From positions 55,826 through 119,825 of the forward strand of contig CADAGX010000005.1 in assembly GCA_902787575.1 (NCBI GenBank): 64,000 nt of DNA, given 5' to 3'. Under the pieces are notes generated by a model. It was given only the letters and a program-made list of their open reading frames with translations, did no database searches and was not told the origin of the DNA. The DNA is from an uncultured Bacteroidales bacterium (GTDB taxonomy: Bacteria; Bacteroidota; Bacteroidia; Bacteroidales; Bacteroidaceae). Of the stretch, positions 35,859 through 43,991 are shown piece after piece; within the stretch, counting starts at the first letter, position 1, and each line of letters opens with the position of its first letter. The position numbers and the translations under genes are program-made.

Positions 35859-36861
35859 GGGACACGGAGACGACACCTATAGGTATGGCTGCATCAGGGC
35901 TAACTTTAGCTCGAATGTGTACGCCCATTTCAATCATGCGGCGCTCTATGCGCATCTGGCCACGCGACTGCAGACGGTGAACCACTATCCGGAACCCGTG
36001 GCGCGACGGCTGGAGGCGGAACTGGCTGCCGCGATGGGGCTGGAAGAGAGGCAGGTGGTGGTGACGAATGGAGCCACCGAGGCTATCTATCTGGTGGCGC
36101 AGACGATGCGTCGCAGCCGGTCGGCCATCCTGCAGCCTGCGTTTGCCGAGTATGCCGACGCTTGCAGGTTGCACGAGCACAGGCTGGCTGCGTTCTACCG
36201 GCTGGAGGACTTGCCGGCGGAGGCCGAGGTGGCATGGGTTTGCAATCCAGGGAACCCCACGGGCGCCGTGTTGGAGCGCGAGGCACTGCTGGACGTGATG
36301 GAGCGGCGACGCGAGACTTTGTTCGTACTGGACGCCAGTTACGCGCCGTACACGCTGAAGCCGCTGGTGGAGGTGGCTGTGGCGGCCGAGATGCCGAATG
36401 TGGTGATGCTGCATTCGATGACGAAGGAATACGGCATCCCGGGGCTGAGACTGGGCTACCTGACGGCTTGCGCTGCACTGGCGGAACGCATTGGGCTGCA
36501 GCGGCAGCCGTGGGCGGTGAACACACTGGCGCAGGAAGCCGGACTTTTCCTGCTCCGTCACCGCGGAGACTACGTGTTGCCGGTGGAGGAACTGCTGGAG
36601 GAACGCCAACGGATGGCCGCAGCACTGCAGCAACTGGGTGTGGTGGAGGTGTGGCCGTCGGATACGCACATCCTGCTCTGCCGCCTGAGGATGGGAAATG
36701 CCGCGAGCCTGAAGGAGTATCTGGCCGAGCGTTGCGGACTGCTGATACGTGACGCCGGGAATTTCGAGGGGCTGGATGAGCGGTTCTTCCGCATTGCTGT
36801 GCAGTCGGTGGACGAGGACGACGCGCTGCTGCGTGGGATAGGAGAGTGGATGAGCTTCTGA
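35851..36861 (+). CDS. cobD: L-threonine-O-3-phosphate decarboxylase-like aminotransferase (CobD)
   Basis: 336 aa fold-type I PLP enzyme. VVTNGATEAIYLVAQ, WVCNPGNPTGAVLE and HSMTKEYGIPGLRLGYL (PLP Lys within MTK) are the class I/II aminotransferase motifs; the short length and ANFSSNVY start resemble CobD, which gives (R)-1-amino-2-propanol phosphate for the nucleotide loop. Histidinol-phosphate aminotransferase is the close relative, but position between cbiP and cbiB makes CobD the better call. Some relatives use serine phosphate; not resolvable here. Confidence 0.9.
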   Translation: MTEGHGDDTYRYGCIRANFSSNVYAHFNHAALYAHLATRLQTVNHYPEPVARRLEAELAAAMGLEERQVVVTNGATEAIYLVAQTMRRSRSAILQPAFAEYADACRLHEHRLAAFYRLEDLPAEAEVAWVCNPGNPTGAVLEREALLDVMERRRETLFVLDASYAPYTLKPLVEVAVAAEMPNVVMLHSMTKEYGIPGLRLGYLTACAALAERIGLQRQPWAVNTLAQEAGLFLLRHRGDYVLPVEELLEERQRMAAALQQLGVVEVWPSDTHILLCRLRMGNAASLKEYLAERCGLLIRDAGNFEGLDERFFRIAVQSVDEDDALLRGIGEWMSF

Positions 36862-36916
36862 CGATGCGATTCGGCAAGGAGGCGAGAGAGAAAGCACGGG
36901 ACAAAGGAATGAGAAG

Positions 36917-37855
36917 ATGCACACAGAACTACTGATAGCATGGGTGGCAGACTTGCTGCTGGGCGACCCCTCGTGGCTGCCGCACCCCGTGGTGGGCATG
37001 GGACGCTGGATAGCCTTCTGGGAACACAGGCTGAATCGTGGGCGCTGGCGTGTGGCAAAAGGTGCGCTGCTGGCGGCGGTGAGTGTGTGTGCAGTATATT
37101 TCCTTGTTCGATGGCTGCTGTCGGTGGATTCGTGGTTTGTGGCAGCGATGAAAGTGCTGCTTATCTTCTGCTGTCTGGCGGGCTGCACGCTGCGCCGCGA
37201 GGTTGGTATGGTATTTGCGGCACTGGACCGCAGTCTCGACGAAGGGCGGCGTCAGGTGGGCCGCATCGTGGGCCGCGACACGCAGACGCTGACGGCACAG
37301 GAAGTACGCACGGCAGCGCTGGAGACACTGGCCGAAAACCTCTCTGACGGCGTGGTGGCTCCGCTCTTCTGGCTGTGCCTGTTGGGAGTGCCGGGAATGG
37401 TGGCATACAAGATGGTGAACACCCTTGATTCTATGATAGGCTACCGCACGGAGCGCTACAGGCAGTTTGGCTGCTGGGCAGCGCGAATGGATGACGTGGC
37501 CAACTTTGTGCCGGCACGGCTGACGGCCGTGTTGCTGGTGGTCGTGGGATGGGTGTACGGGAAACTGCTGCACGAGCCGGAGCGGCGCAGGTCGTGGCGA
37601 GAACTTTGCACGTTCGTCTGGCGCTACGGGCCGCAGCATGCGTCGCCCAACAGCGGGTGGCCCGAGGCAGCGCTGGCCGCAGTGATAGACTGCCAGTTCG
37701 GCGGCACGCATAATTACTTTGGGCAGGCCGTCTATAAGCCGCACATCGGAGAGAATGCGCGGGCGCTGAGCACTGCGGATGCGCGTGTGAGCCTGCGTTT
37801 GGCGTTCGTGGTGGAGGTGGTGGCCGTGTGCGTGGCGTTTCTTGCCATGCGGTAA
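36917..37855 (+). CDS. cbiB: adenosylcobinamide-phosphate synthase (CbiB)
   Basis: 312 aa, with several membrane segments. LLIAWVADLLLGDPSWLPHPVVGMG is the CbiB start. Other motifs are TAALETLAENLSDGVVAPLFW, AYKMVNTLDSMIGY and SPNSGWPEAALAA. It attaches aminopropanol phosphate to cobyric acid in the inner membrane. It is the last gene of the run; a 22-base-period array follows within 8 bases of its stop, and no clear intrinsic terminator was found. Confidence 0.96.
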   Translation: MHTELLIAWVADLLLGDPSWLPHPVVGMGRWIAFWEHRLNRGRWRVAKGALLAAVSVCAVYFLVRWLLSVDSWFVAAMKVLLIFCCLAGCTLRREVGMVFAALDRSLDEGRRQVGRIVGRDTQTLTAQEVRTAALETLAENLSDGVVAPLFWLCLLGVPGMVAYKMVNTLDSMIGYRTERYRQFGCWAARMDDVANFVPARLTAVLLVVVGWVYGKLLHEPERRRSWRELCTFVWRYGPQHASPNSGWPEAALAAVIDCQFGGTHNYFGQAVYKPHIGENARALSTADARVSLRLAFVVEVVAVCVAFLAMR

Positions 37856-37862
37856 TCTGTTT

Positions 37863-37990
37863 GCGACACGTGGTTTTGGTTTTTGCGACACGTGGTTTTG
37901 GTATTTGCGACACGTGGTTTTGGTATTTGCGACACGTAGTTTTTGGGCAGTGACGTGTGCTAAGTTTTTTCCGACACGCAGTTTCTGAGG
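37863..37990. repeat. 22-bp-period tandem array, core GCGACACGTGG
   Basis: Units start at 37863, 37885, 37907 and 37929, 22 bases apart, with GCGACACGTGGTTTTGG plus T-rich spacers. Two more decayed units follow near 37950 and 37971 (TGACGTGTG, CCGACACGC). The array fills the gap between cbiB and the Nif3-like gene's promoter. A lone GCGACACGTC also occurs near 44578. Confidence 0.87.
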
Positions 37991-38040
37991 ACGTCGGCAG
38001 GAGGTTTCTCGGGTGGGAGGGGAAGAAAAAATGCTTTTCG

Positions 38041-38072
38041 CTTGCGTATTTCGTGGCTTTGCCGTAACTTTG
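38041..38072 (+). promoter_or_regulatory. promoter of the Nif3-like gene
   Basis: TAACTTTG (38065-38072) is a perfect -7 element; CTTG, one base from TTTG, lies 20 bases upstream (38041-38044). The start codon is 42 bases after the -7 element. Confidence 0.7.
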
Positions 38073-38113
38073 CGCCCAAGAGTCACGTGTTGTGGCTCGG
38101 GAAAAGCTTTGTT

Positions 38114-38929
38114 ATGAGCGTGCTTATTCGAGACGTGGTGAACGCCCTTGAACATTTCGCGCCTCTGCCCTTGCAGGAAAGCTACGACAACGCGGGCCTG
38201 CAAGTCGGATTGACGGAGGCGGAAGTATCAGGGGCCTTATTGTGTTTGGATGTCACAGAAGCTGTGATTTCTGAGGCAGTCGGAATGGGGTGCAACCTGC
38301 TGGTGGCGCATCACCCGCTGCTCTTTCGCGGCCTGAAAACTGTGGCCGACCAGGACCAGGTGCAGCGCTGTGTTCGGCTGGCAATACAGAACGATTTGAA
38401 CATTTATGCGGCCCACACCAATCTGGACAACGCTGAGGACGGAGTAAACTTCCGCATCGCTGAGCAGTTGGGCCTGCTGGATGTGGAGCTGATGCAGCCC
38501 AGACGCGTGACGGTGCGCGAGGAAGGACGGGAAAGGACGCTCATGTCGGGCAGCGGTGTGCTGGGGTATCTGCCGGAGGGCGAGGACTCGTTGCAGTTTC
38601 TGCAGCGTGTGAAGCAGGCTTTCGGCGTGGAGTGCCTGATGCACAACGAGCTGTTGCAGCGGCCAGTGCAGAGCGTAGCCATCTGCGGAGGTGCCGGAGA
38701 TTTCATGCTGGAGGAGGCAATCCGCAGGCAGGCAGATGCTTTCCTGACGGGCGAAATGCACTATCACCAGTACTTCGGGCACGACCAGCAGATACAGATT
38801 GGCGTCTTGGGGCACTACCAAAGCGAGCAGTACACCATCGACCTGCTGTATTCGGTGCTCTCGCAGGCTTTTCCGCAGTTGCCGCTTTTCCGCACGGCAA
38901 TAAACACGAATCCCGTGAAATATCTGTAA
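38114..38929 (+). CDS. Nif3-like dinuclear metal centre protein (DUF34)
   Basis: 271 aa. LLVAHHPLLFRGLK and GEMHYHQYFGHDQQ carry the His ligands of the two-metal site, and YAAHTNLDNAEDGVN is conserved. Members of this widespread family form a hexameric ring; the length corresponds to the two-domain minimal form with a shorter insert. The function is unsettled; a GTP cyclohydrolase I label in databases is doubtful. I start at 38114 (MSVLIRDVV); a frame start 24 codons earlier lies upstream of the promoter. The zinc-ribbon gene 27 bases downstream is its usual neighbour in Bacteroidota. Confidence 0.92.
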   Translation: MSVLIRDVVNALEHFAPLPLQESYDNAGLQVGLTEAEVSGALLCLDVTEAVISEAVGMGCNLLVAHHPLLFRGLKTVADQDQVQRCVRLAIQNDLNIYAAHTNLDNAEDGVNFRIAEQLGLLDVELMQPRRVTVREEGRERTLMSGSGVLGYLPEGEDSLQFLQRVKQAFGVECLMHNELLQRPVQSVAICGGAGDFMLEEAIRRQADAFLTGEMHYHQYFGHDQQIQIGVLGHYQSEQYTIDLLYSVLSQAFPQLPLFRTAINTNPVKYL

Positions 38930-38956
38930 GAACGAAAATAAAAAAGTAGAAAGAAA

Positions 38957-39787
38957 ATGGCAAAAGAAAAAGTGAAGGATCCCGCAGAACTGAGCGTGGA
39001 GGAAAAACTGTCGAACCTGTATTCGCTGCAGACGGTGCTCTCTAAGATAGACGAGATAAAGACGCAGCGCGGAGAACTGCCGCTGGAAGTGCAGGACCTG
39101 GAGGACGAAATCGAGGGACTGACTACGCGTATCGAGAAAATTACAAACGAGATAGCAGAGCTGAAGCGCGACATCGCGGAACGCACAGCTGTCATCGGGA
39201 CGAACAAAGCGAACATTGCGCGCTACAACGAGCAGATAGACAGCGTGCGAAACAATCGCGAGTACGACAACCTGACGAAGCAAATCGAATATGCCGACCT
39301 GGACAATCAGCTCAACGAGAAGCGCATCGGGGAAGCAAAGGCCGCCATGGAGCAGAAGACAGCCGAAGTGACGAACTGCAACGAGCAGGTAAACGAGCGC
39401 CGCACTGACTTGGACATCAAGAAGAGCGAGTTGGAGGAGATTATCAGTGAGACAAAAGCAGAAGAGGACAAGCTGCGCGAAAAAGCCAAGAACATAGAAC
39501 TGACCATCGAGCCGCGTCTTTTGAGCGCCTTCAAGCGCATCCGTAAGAATAGTCGCAATGGTTTGGGCATCGTTTACGTGCAGCGCGACGCATGCGGCGG
39601 TTGCTTCAACAAGATTCCGCCTCAGCGCCAACTGGATATCCGCATGAGAAAGAAAATTATCGTCTGCGAGTATTGCGGCCGTATCATGATAGACCCAGAG
39701 TTGGCAGGCGTGGGTGTGGCCACAAAGGCAGCAGAGGAGAAGCCGAAGCGCAAGCGTGCTACCACGCGCAAGAAGGCTGAAGAATAA
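38957..39787 (+). CDS. coiled-coil protein with C4 zinc ribbon
   Basis: 276 aa. Residues ~15-190 are a long coiled coil rich in E, K, Q and I. A zinc ribbon follows with CGGCFNKIPPQ and CEYCGRI (two CxxC pairs, residues ~212-245). The tail is strongly basic (KPKRKRATTRKKAEE). This is the zf-RING_7/CT398-like family often encoded next to nif3. Role unknown; the basic tail and ribbon suggest contact with nucleic acid. Its transcript likely ends at a hairpin that lies inside the opposing gene. Confidence 0.88.
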   Translation: MAKEKVKDPAELSVEEKLSNLYSLQTVLSKIDEIKTQRGELPLEVQDLEDEIEGLTTRIEKITNEIAELKRDIAERTAVIGTNKANIARYNEQIDSVRNNREYDNLTKQIEYADLDNQLNEKRIGEAKAAMEQKTAEVTNCNEQVNERRTDLDIKKSELEEIISETKAEEDKLREKAKNIELTIEPRLLSAFKRIRKNSRNGLGIVYVQRDACGGCFNKIPPQRQLDIRMRKKIIVCEYCGRIMIDPELAGVGVATKAAEEKPKRKRATTRKKAEE

Positions 39788-39790
39788 GGA

Positions 39791-40243
39791 TTACAGCAGA
39801 GAATCGTAAGGAGGAATGTCGCGCACGAAGCGGCATTCCTCTTTTTCGTAATCCACACGGCAGCAATAGTGGCGCAGCCCGTTGCTTACGATGAGCCACT
39901 GCACGTGCAGGCGCATGTTGTAACGGCTAATCTGGTCGAATGTCTGCTGCGAAATCTCCACCGTTGGCGCTTTGTATTCCACTATCAGCAGCGGCTCGGC
40001 GTGGCGGCCATAGACGACGGTGTCGCAGCGGCGCGTCATGCCGTTGAATGTGATGCTCACTTCGTTGGCAACGACGCCTGCCGGATAGTTTTTCTGTGTG
40101 ATGAGAAAGTGAACAAAATGCTGGCGCACCCACTCCTCGGGTGTCAGCGTGACGAATTTGCGGCGTAGTGGATCGAAAACCACGAGGCGACCGTCGCGGT
40201 GCGCCACCTTGAGGTCGGCTTCGGGCAGGTTGAGCTTCTCCAT
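39791..40243 (-). CDS. HsdR N-terminal-domain (HSDR_N_2-like) protein
   Basis: 150 aa. It has the pattern LTPEEWVRQHFVHFLI, SITFNGMTRRCDTVVY, EPLLIVEYKAPTV and DQISRYN, in which Asp, Glu and Lys (D-x~15-E-x-K) form the PD-(D/E)xK nuclease-like core of the type I restriction R subunit N-terminal domain. No helicase, HsdM or HsdS gene is near, so it is a stand-alone form, common in Bacteroidota and of unknown function. It is 20 bases downstream of purU on the same strand and convergent with the zinc-ribbon gene, 3 bases between the stops. Confidence 0.82.
   Translation of the reverse strand: MEKLNLPEADLKVAHRDGRLVVFDPLRRKFVTLTPEEWVRQHFVHFLITQKNYPAGVVANEVSITFNGMTRRCDTVVYGRHAEPLLIVEYKAPTVEISQQTFDQISRYNMRLHVQWLIVSNGLRHYCCRVDYEKEECRFVRDIPPYDSLL
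39811..39846 (+). terminator. terminator of the nif3/zinc-ribbon unit inside the opposing coding sequence
   Basis: A 12-bp stem (39811-39822 with 39830-39841, arm GAGGAATGTCGC, one T-G pair), 7-base loop, then TTTTT (39842-39846). It works on the plus strand, 24 bases after the zinc-ribbon stop, and lies inside the C-terminal codons of the minus-strand HsdR_N-domain gene. Confidence 0.9.
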
Positions 40244-40263
40244 GCGCTGCGGTGTTTTCTCGG

Positions 40264-41127
40264 TCAGGAGAAGATGATGGTCTTATTCTTGTAGGTGAGA
40301 ATCTTGCGTTCGATGTGTTTCGAGACGGCTCGCGAAAGCACGATTTTCTCCAGGTCCTTGCCCTTGAGCACCAAACTTTCGGGCGTATCCTTGTGTGTGA
40401 TGCGTGTCACGTCTTGCTCTATGATGGGGCCGGCGTCGAGGTCGGCTGTCACATAGTGGCTTGTGGCGCCGATTATCTTCACTCCGCGCTCGTAGGCCTG
40501 ATGATACGGCTTGGCGCCAATAAAGGCGGGAAGGAATGAATGGTGGATGTTGATGATGTGGTTTGGAAATTTCGAAATCATGTCGTCCGAAATAATCTGC
40601 ATGTAACGGGCCAAAACGATGAACGTGATTTTCTCTTTCTCCAGCAGTTCCATTTCTGCCGCCTCGACCTCAGCCTTGTTGCTGTGGTCCTTATTAATGC
40701 TCCACACGTGGAACGGCAGTCCAAACTGCTCTGCCACGTAGCGAAGGTCCTCGTGGTTTGAGACGATACAAGGTATGTCACACGCAAATTCGCCTGCCTT
40801 CCAGCGTGCCAGCAAGTCGTAGAGGCAGTGACTCATGCGGGACACAAAAATGGCCATGCGAGGTCGTTGGTCGCTGAAGTAAAGGTCGAATTGCATCTCG
40901 TAACGCTGCGCATAGAGCGTGCTGACGTATTCTTTTATTTTTTCGCGCGGCACGGCGAAGTGGCGCAACTCCCACTCAATGCGCATGAAGAACATGCCTT
41001 CGTGCTTATCGACGTATTGATCCAGATAAACGATATTGCCGCGATTGTCGGTAATGAACTTCGTAACTTCCGAAATGATGCCCTGACGGTCGGGGCAGTG
41101 AAGCAGTAATATTGCAGTTGTGTCCAT
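40264..41127 (-). CDS. purU: formyltetrahydrofolate deformylase
   Basis: 287 aa. An N-terminal ACT domain (AILLLHCPDRQGIISEVTKF, residues 5-24) is followed by a formyltransferase fold: MAIFVSRMSHCLYDLL, PCIVSNHEDLR, NIHHSFLPAFIGAKPY with the catalytic His region, and VTADLDAGPIIEQD with the catalytic Asp. PurU splits 10-formyl-THF to THF and formate, balancing one-carbon pools for purine synthesis. An upstream -7 element, TACCTTTG, is on the correct strand. Confidence 0.96.
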   Translation of the reverse strand: MDTTAILLLHCPDRQGIISEVTKFITDNRGNIVYLDQYVDKHEGMFFMRIEWELRHFAVPREKIKEYVSTLYAQRYEMQFDLYFSDQRPRMAIFVSRMSHCLYDLLARWKAGEFACDIPCIVSNHEDLRYVAEQFGLPFHVWSINKDHSNKAEVEAAEMELLEKEKITFIVLARYMQIISDDMISKFPNHIINIHHSFLPAFIGAKPYHQAYERGVKIIGATSHYVTADLDAGPIIEQDVTRITHKDTPESLVLKGKDLEKIVLSRAVSKHIERKILTYKNKTIIFS

Positions 41128-41181
41128 GAAAACTCAGAATTTACAGGTGGCTCCAGCAGTAGCTCCTGTCTTTTGTGGCAG

Positions 41182-41189
41182 CAAAGGTA
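41182..41189 (-). promoter_or_regulatory. purU candidate -7 element
   Basis: On the minus strand TACCTTTG matches TAnnTTTG exactly, 54 bases before the purU start. The expected TTTG 19-20 bases upstream is not clear. Confidence 0.55.
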
Positions 41190-41393
41190 CGCAATAATTC
41201 TTTTATGGCAGGCTGCTTTCCCGATTTTTTTGTGCCTTGTGGCAGAAAACGTCGTGCCGCAAAATATTTTAGGCCTTCGGAGACGCTGAAAACAACTGCA
41301 GGACAAAGATTTTCGCACCACAGCGTGAGACTGCGCAGTGGAAGAATGAAAAAAAAGTTGGGCCGAAGTGACGCTTTATTCGTTCATTTCGCG

Positions 41394-41401
41394 TAACTTT
41401 G
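41394..41401 (+). promoter_or_regulatory. AMP nucleosidase candidate -7 element
   Basis: TAACTTTG is a perfect -7 element 21 bases before the ATG at 41423. The -33 region is weak, with TTTA rather than TTTG and poor spacing. Confidence 0.6.
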
Positions 41402-41422
41402 CAGAAAAATAAAATAAAAGCC

Positions 41423-42202
41423 ATGCTGACAACAAAACAGGAAATCGTGGAGAATTGGTTGCCGCGATACACACATCACGCGCTCGAGGACTTCGGCCGC
41501 TACATTTTGCTGACGAACTTCAACAACTATGTCGATATCTTTTGCGAGGAATTGGGCGTGGAAAAGCCGGATTACACGGCCAATATGCGTATGGCCACGT
41601 CTAGCGGCATCACAATCATCAACTTCGGAATGGGAAGCCCCAACGCGGCAATCATTATGGACCTCCTTGGTGCCATACATCCCAAAGCCTGTTTGTTTCT
41701 TGGCAAGTGTGGAGGCATCTCGAGCAAGACGCAGAAAGGCGACTTGATACTGCCCATAGCCGGAATACGTGGCGAGGGAACCAGCAATGACTACTATCCT
41801 CCCGAAGTGCCTGCCCTGCCGGCATTTATGATGCAGCGCGCCGTTTCGAGTACGATACGCGACCTTGGTCACGATTATTGGACCGGAACCGTCTATACCA
41901 CCAACCGCCGCGTATGGGAGCACGACGAGTCTTTCAAGGAATACCTGCTGACAACGCGGGCGATGGCTGTCGATATGGAGACTGCCACGCTCTTTACCTG
42001 CGGTTTTGCCAATCATATTCCCACTGGCGCCCTGCTCCTCGTGAGCGACAACCCGATGACGCCTGACGGTGTCAAGACGAGCGAGAGCGACAACAGCGTA
42101 ACCGCAAATTACGTGCGCGACCACGTACGCATTGGCATTCAGGCGCTCGAGATGATTCAGCAGGAAAAGAAAACCGTAAAGCATCTGAAGTTCGATTATT
42201 GA
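41423..42202 (+). CDS. amn: AMP nucleosidase
   Basis: 259 aa of the short Bacteroidota type. Motifs of the nucleoside phosphorylase fold: TSSGITIINFGMGSPNAA, FLGKCGGISSKTQKGDLILP, AMAVDMETATLF (substrate-binding Met-Glu) and VSDNPMTPDGVK with the catalytic Asp. It cleaves AMP to adenine and ribose 5-phosphate in the cytoplasm. I chose the ATG at 41423 (MLTTKQEIVENW); an earlier in-frame ATG at 41399 sits inside the -7 element. The stop overlaps the holA start by one base. Confidence 0.93.
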   Translation: MLTTKQEIVENWLPRYTHHALEDFGRYILLTNFNNYVDIFCEELGVEKPDYTANMRMATSSGITIINFGMGSPNAAIIMDLLGAIHPKACLFLGKCGGISSKTQKGDLILPIAGIRGEGTSNDYYPPEVPALPAFMMQRAVSSTIRDLGHDYWTGTVYTTNRRVWEHDESFKEYLLTTRAMAVDMETATLFTCGFANHIPTGALLLVSDNPMTPDGVKTSESDNSVTANYVRDHVRIGIQALEMIQQEKKTVKHLKFDY

Positions 42203-43224
42203 TGGCACAACCGAAAGGCATCACACACAAGGAAATAATCCGCGACGCGCGAGCCGGAAATCTGGCTCCCATCTATTATCTGATGGGCGACGAACCTTAT
42301 TATATAGATAAGGTAAGCGATTTTCTTGTGGAAACGGCGCTTAAACCCGAGGATCGCGACTTCAATTTGGACGTGGTGTATGGCGCAGACGTTTCGATGA
42401 ATCAAGTCATCGAACTCGCCCATGCCTATCCGATGATGGCCGATCGGCGCGTCGTCTTAGTGCGCGAGGCACAAGCCATCCGTTCGCTCGACGGCTTGGA
42501 GCAGTACGCGCTACATTTCACGCCCACCACAGTGCTCATTCTATGCCACAAATACGGAAAACTCGACGCCAGAAAAGCCGTATATAAGAACATACAGCAG
42601 GTGGGTGTCATCTACGAAAGCAAACGTCTTTACGATTCGCAGCTGCCGACCTTTATTACCGAATATGCCAGCCGCAAGAAAGTAGAAATTGAGCTGCAGG
42701 CCGTGCAGATGTTGGCAGACCACGTGGGAGCTGACTTAAGTCGTCTCGCTGCCGAACTGGATAAACTAATTCTCGCCCTGCCACAATCTGGTGGCCGCAT
42801 TACGGCCGATAGAGTAGAGGAGCTGACAGGCGTCAGCAAGGACTTCAATAATTTCGAATTGATGGGTGCCTTGGCTCAACGTGACGTGTTGCGTGCTATG
42901 CGCATCGTCAAATATTTCCAAAGTTCGCCTAAAGGTTTTTCGCTTCAGGCGAGTCTTTCCGGAATTTTTACATTCTTTTCCGATGTAATGCTCGCGTTCT
43001 ACGCTCCGAAAAAGGACGAGAACGGAATAGCTGACTGGTTAGGAAAGCCAGGATGGAAGGTGCGGCAGGACATCTTGCCGGCTTGCAGAAATTATTCTGG
43101 CGTGAAAGTTATGCATATTTTGGGCGAAATACGTCGAATTGACGGCGCGTCGAAAGGGGTAGGAGGGTGCCGTACGGCTCCTGGTGAGTTGCTTCAGGAA
43201 CTAATTTTCTTCATTCTGCACTAA
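42202..43224 (+). CDS. holA: DNA polymerase III delta subunit
   Basis: 340 aa. APIYYLMGDEPYYIDKVSDFL (residues ~23-43) is the family start. ADRRVVLVREAQ, the GADLSRLAAELDKLIL helix and a C-terminal helical domain (QLIFFILH-like end) follow. HolA opens the sliding clamp as part of the clamp loader. I use the ATG at 42202, overlapping the AMP nucleosidase stop (TGATG); a TTG one codon earlier is the alternative. A hairpin with a T-rich tail follows 12 bases after the stop. Confidence 0.92.
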   Translation: MAQPKGITHKEIIRDARAGNLAPIYYLMGDEPYYIDKVSDFLVETALKPEDRDFNLDVVYGADVSMNQVIELAHAYPMMADRRVVLVREAQAIRSLDGLEQYALHFTPTTVLILCHKYGKLDARKAVYKNIQQVGVIYESKRLYDSQLPTFITEYASRKKVEIELQAVQMLADHVGADLSRLAAELDKLILALPQSGGRITADRVEELTGVSKDFNNFELMGALAQRDVLRAMRIVKYFQSSPKGFSLQASLSGIFTFFSDVMLAFYAPKKDENGIADWLGKPGWKVRQDILPACRNYSGVKVMHILGEIRRIDGASKGVGGCRTAPGELLQELIFFILH

Positions 43225-43236
43225 CAGAATTGCTAG

Positions 43237-43266
43237 TTTGCGTCTTTTTTGTGACGCAAAATTTTG
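43237..43266 (+). terminator. probable terminator after holA
   Basis: An 8-bp stem (TTTGCGTC 43237-43244 with GACGCAAA 43253-43260) closes a T-rich loop and is followed by ATTTTGT. A second small hairpin, CGTCAC-TTT-GTGACG, lies at 43296-43310. The T-run is interrupted, so efficiency is uncertain. Confidence 0.55.
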
Positions 43267-43310
43267 TCCGATTTTATTTGAGGAATAGGTGGTTACGTCA
43301 CTTTGTGACG

Positions 43311-43908
43311 CTCTGAGAATCGCGCAGAAATTTCCATTTCGTCGTCCTGCCCGAAAAATTGCAGCCATGCAAAAATTTAGTCACCAGACGTTGCTTTCAT
43401 CAACGTTTAACTTTCTTTTGAATTTCTATTTGCAAATCTAAATGAGCGCCGTGTGTTGAATTGTGAATTTCGATATGTGGTCGCGATTATTTATAATGTA
43501 AAATAAGGTAAGCTTTTGCTTCGTAAATCCACATTTGATAATCCGAATTCTGTCGTTTGCATTTAAAGAATGCATTTTATTCGCCGCACAATTATTAATC
43601 ATAATTAATTAAAAACCAACCATTAAAGTTTGGAATTGCAAATTTAATAGGTCTCTATATGTAAAAATACTCGAAATATTTGCAAAAACACGCCCCAGGC
43701 GCCCTAAAACACGTTTTTAAAACGTATAAAACATAGAGAACCAATTTATAATATACAATTATCTTTCCAAACTGCTTTAAGGAGATTATTGGCGCATCTT
43801 CTCGTTCTTCTTCGGATATGCAAACGTGAATCTTATGGTGATTACATTTGTTGAATTTGCTTTTGCGAATAATTTTCAAATTCTGATACTGATTTTTAAT
43901 TTCAAATA
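43311..43908. other. AT-rich interval without a supported gene
   Basis: About 600 bases, much richer in A and T than the rest of the window. I see no gene: the longest frame (43655-43954, minus) has no family signal and no start-site support. The sequence may hold control sites for the HTH regulator gene downstream or be a remnant of transferred DNA. Confidence 0.6.
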
Positions 43909-43940
43909 TTTGTGGTTTTAAATCCTTTTTCCTACATTTG
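43909..43940 (+). promoter_or_regulatory. promoter of the HTH regulator gene
   Basis: TTTG (43909-43912), 20 bases, TACATTTG (43933-43940): full consensus. The start codon is 52 bases further on. Confidence 0.82.
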
Positions 43941-43991
43941 CAAACGAAAATCATGTAGTTTTTGAGGTGTCCCCTCTTAGTTTTGATAAAA

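Noticed and set aside
33057-35876. Minus-strand open frame of more than 900 codons across cbiA and cbiP
   Set aside because: Shadow frame. The plus strand carries two unmistakable amidotransferase genes.
37863-37990. Repeat array considered as a CRISPR
   Set aside because: Period 22 leaves only about 10 bases between cores, spacers are near-identical, and no cas gene is present. The same applies to the arrays at 4249 and 15649.
39791-40243. Reading as part of a restriction-modification system
   Set aside because: No HsdM, HsdS or helicase part is near and the protein is only 150 residues.
43655-43954. 99-codon minus-strand frame in the AT-rich gap
   Set aside because: No family signal, Lys/Ile/Tyr-rich composition expected of AT-rich noncoding DNA, and it overlaps the regulator promoter.
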